Of a DNA stretch of 36,032 nt, positions 33,081-36,032 are shown in pieces. This DNA comes from Competibacteraceae bacterium UBA6584 (GTDB taxonomy: Bacteria > Pseudomonadota > Gammaproteobacteria > Competibacterales > Competibacteraceae): positions 1 through 36,032 of the forward strand of contig DJIW01000137.1 of NCBI GenBank assembly GCA_002433805.1, written 5' to 3'. Position 1 is the stretch's first letter. Each line of letters opens with the position of its first letter. Position numbers and translations under genes: made by a program. Under the pieces are notes generated by a model. The model ran no database searches, had not been told where the DNA came from, and saw only the letters and a list, made by a program, of their open reading frames with translations.

Positions 33081-35984
33081 TCAAGCGCCGGCGCGGGCGG
33101 GCGGTTCGTCGTAGTCGGAAAGCGGCGGGCAGGCGCACACCAGATTGCGGTCTCCGTAAACGTTATCCAGCCGGCCCACCGGCGGAAAGTATTTGGCAAC
33201 GCGCAGGCTGGCGACCGGAAAAGCCGCCTGCTCGCGGCTGTACCCGTGGCGCCATTCGCCGGCCAAGTCCAGCGCGGTGTGCGGCGCGTGCTTCAACGGG
33301 TTGTCGTCCGCCGCCAACGCCCCGGTTTCAACCGCGCGGATTTCCTCGCGGATGCGGATCATGGCCTCGCAGAAGCGGTCCAGTTCCGCCTTGGGTTCGC
33401 TCTCGGTCGGTTCGATCATCAAGGTGCCCGCCACCGGAAAGGACATGGTCGGCGCGTGGAATCCGAAATCGATCAGGCGCTTGGCCACGTCATCGACGGT
33501 CACGCCGGCGCGATCCTTCAAGCGGCGCAGGTCGATGATGCATTCGTGGGCCACCCGACCGTGGGAACCGGTGTAGAGCACCGGATAATGCGGCGCGAGA
33601 CGGTGGGCGATGTAGTTGGCGTTGAGGATGGCGACCTCGCTGGCTCGCTTGAGCCCTTCGCGCCCCATCAGGCTGATGTAAGCCCAACTGATCGGCAGGA
33701 TGCTGGCGCTGCCCCAGGCCGCCGCCGAAACCGCGCCGGACGCGCGCTCGGGCCACAGGCAATGACCCGGCAGGAACGGCGCTAGATGGGCCTTGACGCC
33801 GATGGGGCCGACGCCCGGACCGCCGCCGCCGTGCGGGATGCAAAAGGTCTTGTGCAGGTTGAAGTGAGAAACGCCCCCGCCGATCTGGCCCGGCAGGCAC
33901 AGGCCCACCATCGCGTTGAGGTTGGCTCCGTCGATGTAGACCTGACCGCCACATGCGTGAACGATGGCGCAAATCTCGCGGATCGCTTCCTCGAACACGC
34001 CGTGGGTGGAGGGATAGGTAATCATGATCGCCGCCAGTCGGGCCGCGTGTTTTTCGGCCTTGGCCTTGAGATCGGCCAGGTCGACATTGCCGCGTGGGTC
34101 GCAGGCGACCACGATCACTTGCATCCCCGCCATGTGCGCGGTGGCCGGGTTGGTGCCGTGAGCCGAGGAGGGGATCAGGCAGATGTCGCGCGCGCTTTCG
34201 CCCCGGCTGGCGTGATAGCCGCGGATCGCCAGCATTCCGGCGTATTCGCCTTGCGATCCGGCGTTGGGCTGGAGCGACACCGCGTCGTATCCGGTGCACG
34301 CGACCAGCATCCGCTCCAAATCCGCGAACAGTTCCACGTAGCCTTGCGCCTGATCGAGCGGGGCCATCGGGTGCAAACCGCTGAATTCAGGCCAAGTCAC
34401 CGGGATCATTTCGGTGGTGGCGTTGAGCTTCATGGTGCACGAGCCGAGCGGGATCATGCAGCGGTCCAGCGCCAGGTCGCGGTCGGCGAGGAACCGCAGG
34501 TAACGCAGCATCTCGGTTTCCGAATGATGGGTATTGAAAACCGGATGGGTGAGGAAGGCGGATTCGCGCGCCAAGGCGGCCGGGATGCGGCCGTCGGCCG
34601 CCGCCTCGATTGACGCGAAGTCGGGGAGGGCCGCGCCTTGGGCGAAGGCGGCCCACAGCGCTTCCACTTCTTCAACCGTGGTTTTCTCGTCTAGCGCGAT
34701 GCCGATGGCGTCGGCGGCGGCGGCGCGCAAATTGATCGAACGCGCGCGCGCCGCAGCGTGAATCGCCTCGGTCCGCTCGCCGGTTGTGACGGTGAGGGTG
34801 TCGAAGAAGGCGGAGGTGGTCACTGGGTAGCCCAGCCGCCCGAGTCCTTCGGCCAAGGTCGCGCTCAAGCCGTGCACCCGCTCGGCGATGGCTTTCAAGC
34901 CCTCGGGGCCGTGATAGGCGGCGTACAGACCGGCCATGATGGCCAGCAGGGCTTGGGCCGTGCAGATGTTGCTGGTGGCTTTTTCCCGGCGGATGTGCTG
35001 TTCGCGCACCTGCATCGCCAGCCGTAGCGCTTTGTTGCCCTTGGCGTCGACTGAGACGCCGACCAGCCGTCCGGGCAGGTCGCGCTTGAACCGGTCGCGA
35101 GTGGCGAAGAACGCCGCGTGCGGTCCGCCGTAACCCAACGGAATGCCGAACCGCTGGGCCGAGCCCACCACCACATCGGCCCCGAATTCGCCCGGCGGCT
35201 TGAGCAGGGTCAAGGCCAGTAAATCGGCGGCCACCACCGCCAAGCCGCCCTTGGCTTGAATCTGAGCCACGGCGGCGGCGTAGTCGTGGATTTCGCCCGA
35301 GGTGGCGGGGTATTGCAGCAAAATTCCGAAGCCGTCGAAGGCGTCGAGGTCGCTGCGATGGTCGCCCGTCACCACCTCCAGGCCGAGCGGCGCGGCGCGG
35401 GTGCGCACCACGTCGATGGTTTGGGGGTGGCAGCCTTCGGAGACGAAGAAAGTGTCGCTCTTGGATTTGGACAGCCGCCGGCAGAAGGTCATCGCCTCGG
35501 CCGCCGCCGTCGCCTCATCCAGCAGCGAGGCGTTGGCGATTTCCATGCCGGTGAGATCGATGATCATGGTCTGGAAATTGAGCAAGGCTTCCAGCCGCCC
35601 TTGCGAAATTTCCGGCTGGTACGGGGTATAGGAGGTGTACCACGCCGGGTTTTCCAGCACGTTGCGCAAAATGACCGAGGGGGTATGGGTATCGGAGTAG
35701 CCCATGCCCAATAGCGACCGGAAGTTTCGGTTATTCGCGGCCATGCGCCGCAGCGCCGCCAGCACCCGCGCTTCGCCGCGCGCCGGATCGAGCGCCAGCG
35801 GCCGGTCGCTGCGAATCCCGGCCGGCACGACCTGGGCGATGAAGGTTTCCATCGAATCGAAACCCAGCATCGCCAACATCTGGGTTTGCTCGGCGGCGCT
35901 GGGTCCGATGTGTCGGGCAATAAATTCTTGGCTGTTGTCCAACTCGGACAACGGACGCCGGGGAGCAGTGTTTGGAGTGTTCAC
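33081..35984 (-). CDS. gcvP: Glycine dehydrogenase (decarboxylating), P-protein
   Basis: P-protein of the glycine cleavage system: PLP-dependent decarboxylation of glycine with transfer of the aminomethyl group to lipoylated H-protein. The single 967-residue chain fuses both halves (GcvPA- and GcvPB-like). Visible: an N-terminal FIARHIGPS, SLLDEATAAAEAM (153-165), GSCTMKLNATTEM, and the PLP lysine Lys712 in HFNLHKTFCIPHGGGGPG. The start is GTG at 35984, giving MNTPNTAPRRPLSELDN, a normal N-terminus; the Shine-Dalgarno is weak (AGAG). Only 48 bases of upstream sequence are in the window, so its promoter or any glycine riboswitch would be outside. Confidence 0.97.
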   Translation of the reverse strand: MNTPNTAPRRPLSELDNSQEFIARHIGPSAAEQTQMLAMLGFDSMETFIAQVVPAGIRSDRPLALDPARGEARVLAALRRMAANNRNFRSLLGMGYSDTHTPSVILRNVLENPAWYTSYTPYQPEISQGRLEALLNFQTMIIDLTGMEIANASLLDEATAAAEAMTFCRRLSKSKSDTFFVSEGCHPQTIDVVRTRAAPLGLEVVTGDHRSDLDAFDGFGILLQYPATSGEIHDYAAAVAQIQAKGGLAVVAADLLALTLLKPPGEFGADVVVGSAQRFGIPLGYGGPHAAFFATRDRFKRDLPGRLVGVSVDAKGNKALRLAMQVREQHIRREKATSNICTAQALLAIMAGLYAAYHGPEGLKAIAERVHGLSATLAEGLGRLGYPVTTSAFFDTLTVTTGERTEAIHAAARARSINLRAAAADAIGIALDEKTTVEEVEALWAAFAQGAALPDFASIEAAADGRIPAALARESAFLTHPVFNTHHSETEMLRYLRFLADRDLALDRCMIPLGSCTMKLNATTEMIPVTWPEFSGLHPMAPLDQAQGYVELFADLERMLVACTGYDAVSLQPNAGSQGEYAGMLAIRGYHASRGESARDICLIPSSAHGTNPATAHMAGMQVIVVACDPRGNVDLADLKAKAEKHAARLAAIMITYPSTHGVFEEAIREICAIVHACGGQVYIDGANLNAMVGLCLPGQIGGGVSHFNLHKTFCIPHGGGGPGVGPIGVKAHLAPFLPGHCLWPERASGAVSAAAWGSASILPISWAYISLMGREGLKRASEVAILNANYIAHRLAPHYPVLYTGSHGRVAHECIIDLRRLKDRAGVTVDDVAKRLIDFGFHAPTMSFPVAGTLMIEPTESEPKAELDRFCEAMIRIREEIRAVETGALAADDNPLKHAPHTALDLAGEWRHGYSREQAAFPVASLRVAKYFPPVGRLDNVYGDRNLVCACPPLSDYDEPPARAGA

Positions 35985-36015
35985 GACCGTCTCTTTTAAG
36001 CAGGATGGAACAGCC

Positions 36016-36031
36016 TGTAGAACGACACATG
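36016..36031 (-). repeat. Right copy of the 16-bp inverted terminal sequence
   Basis: TGTAGAACGACACATG, the exact reverse complement of bases 1-16, one base from the window end and 31 bases upstream of the gcvP start codon. Confidence 0.8.
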
Positions 36032-36032
36032 A

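Noticed and set aside
1..36032. Circular element or linear replicon with terminal repeats
   Set aside because: The end match is inverted, only 16 bp, and the content is core chromosomal genes with no replication or plasmid functions.

Overview
This is a GC-rich (roughly 60% or more by eye) chromosomal segment of a gammaproteobacterium. The main evidence is gene content and order: tesA-ybbA-ybbP arranged as in Escherichia coli, ftsY beside rpoH, an M16 peptidase pair running into rsmD-coaD-ferredoxin, a PtsP-type nitrogen-branch enzyme I, and a DUF4124-M23 peptidase. I cannot fix the genus; a deep-branching gammaproteobacterium of the Competibacter or purple-sulfur kind is a guess only. No tRNA, rRNA, CRISPR array, transposase or phage gene was seen.

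Layout. 1-7.2 kb: a BarA-like hybrid histidine kinase (+), convergent with a 1420-residue TIR / CHAT-like / STAND NTPase / TPR protein (-), the strongest candidate for an unusual signalling or defence protein. 7.2-7.9 kb: a small heat-shock protein with a near-perfect sigma-32 promoter and a strong terminator. 7.9-14 kb: ptsP (-), a FieF-type cation efflux pump (+) and a REC-PAS-GGDEF-EAL-REC cyclic-di-GMP protein (+). 14-20.2 kb, all on the minus strand: catalytic and non-catalytic M16 peptidases, rsmD, coaD, a 2[4Fe-4S] ferredoxin, a TIP30-like oxidoreductase and an M23 peptidase, several translationally coupled. 20.2-24.5 kb, all plus: ftsY, rpoH (preceded by a CIRCE operator that overlaps its promoter, followed by a terminator), a threonine aldolase and murB. 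24.6-25.3 kb: a Phd/YefM-PIN toxin-antitoxin pair with its own operator-like repeat. 25.3-29.3 kb: tesA divergent from the ybbAP-like ABC exporter. 29.4-31.3 kb: an NhaP-type antiporter and a gene-poor stretch with a possible 58-residue basic peptide. 31.3-36 kb: a glycine-cleavage cluster in the order gcvP, gcvR-like, gcvT, without gcvH.

How the parts connect. The heat-shock theme recurs: rpoH encodes sigma-32, the hsp20 gene has a sigma-32 promoter, and the CIRCE site in front of rpoH would put the positive heat-shock regulator under the repressor HrcA. The two multidomain signalling proteins and PtsP are likely independent regulatory modules with partners elsewhere. The two ends of the window carry the same 16-base sequence in inverted orientation, suggesting that both ends lie at copies of one repeated element or share an artefact.
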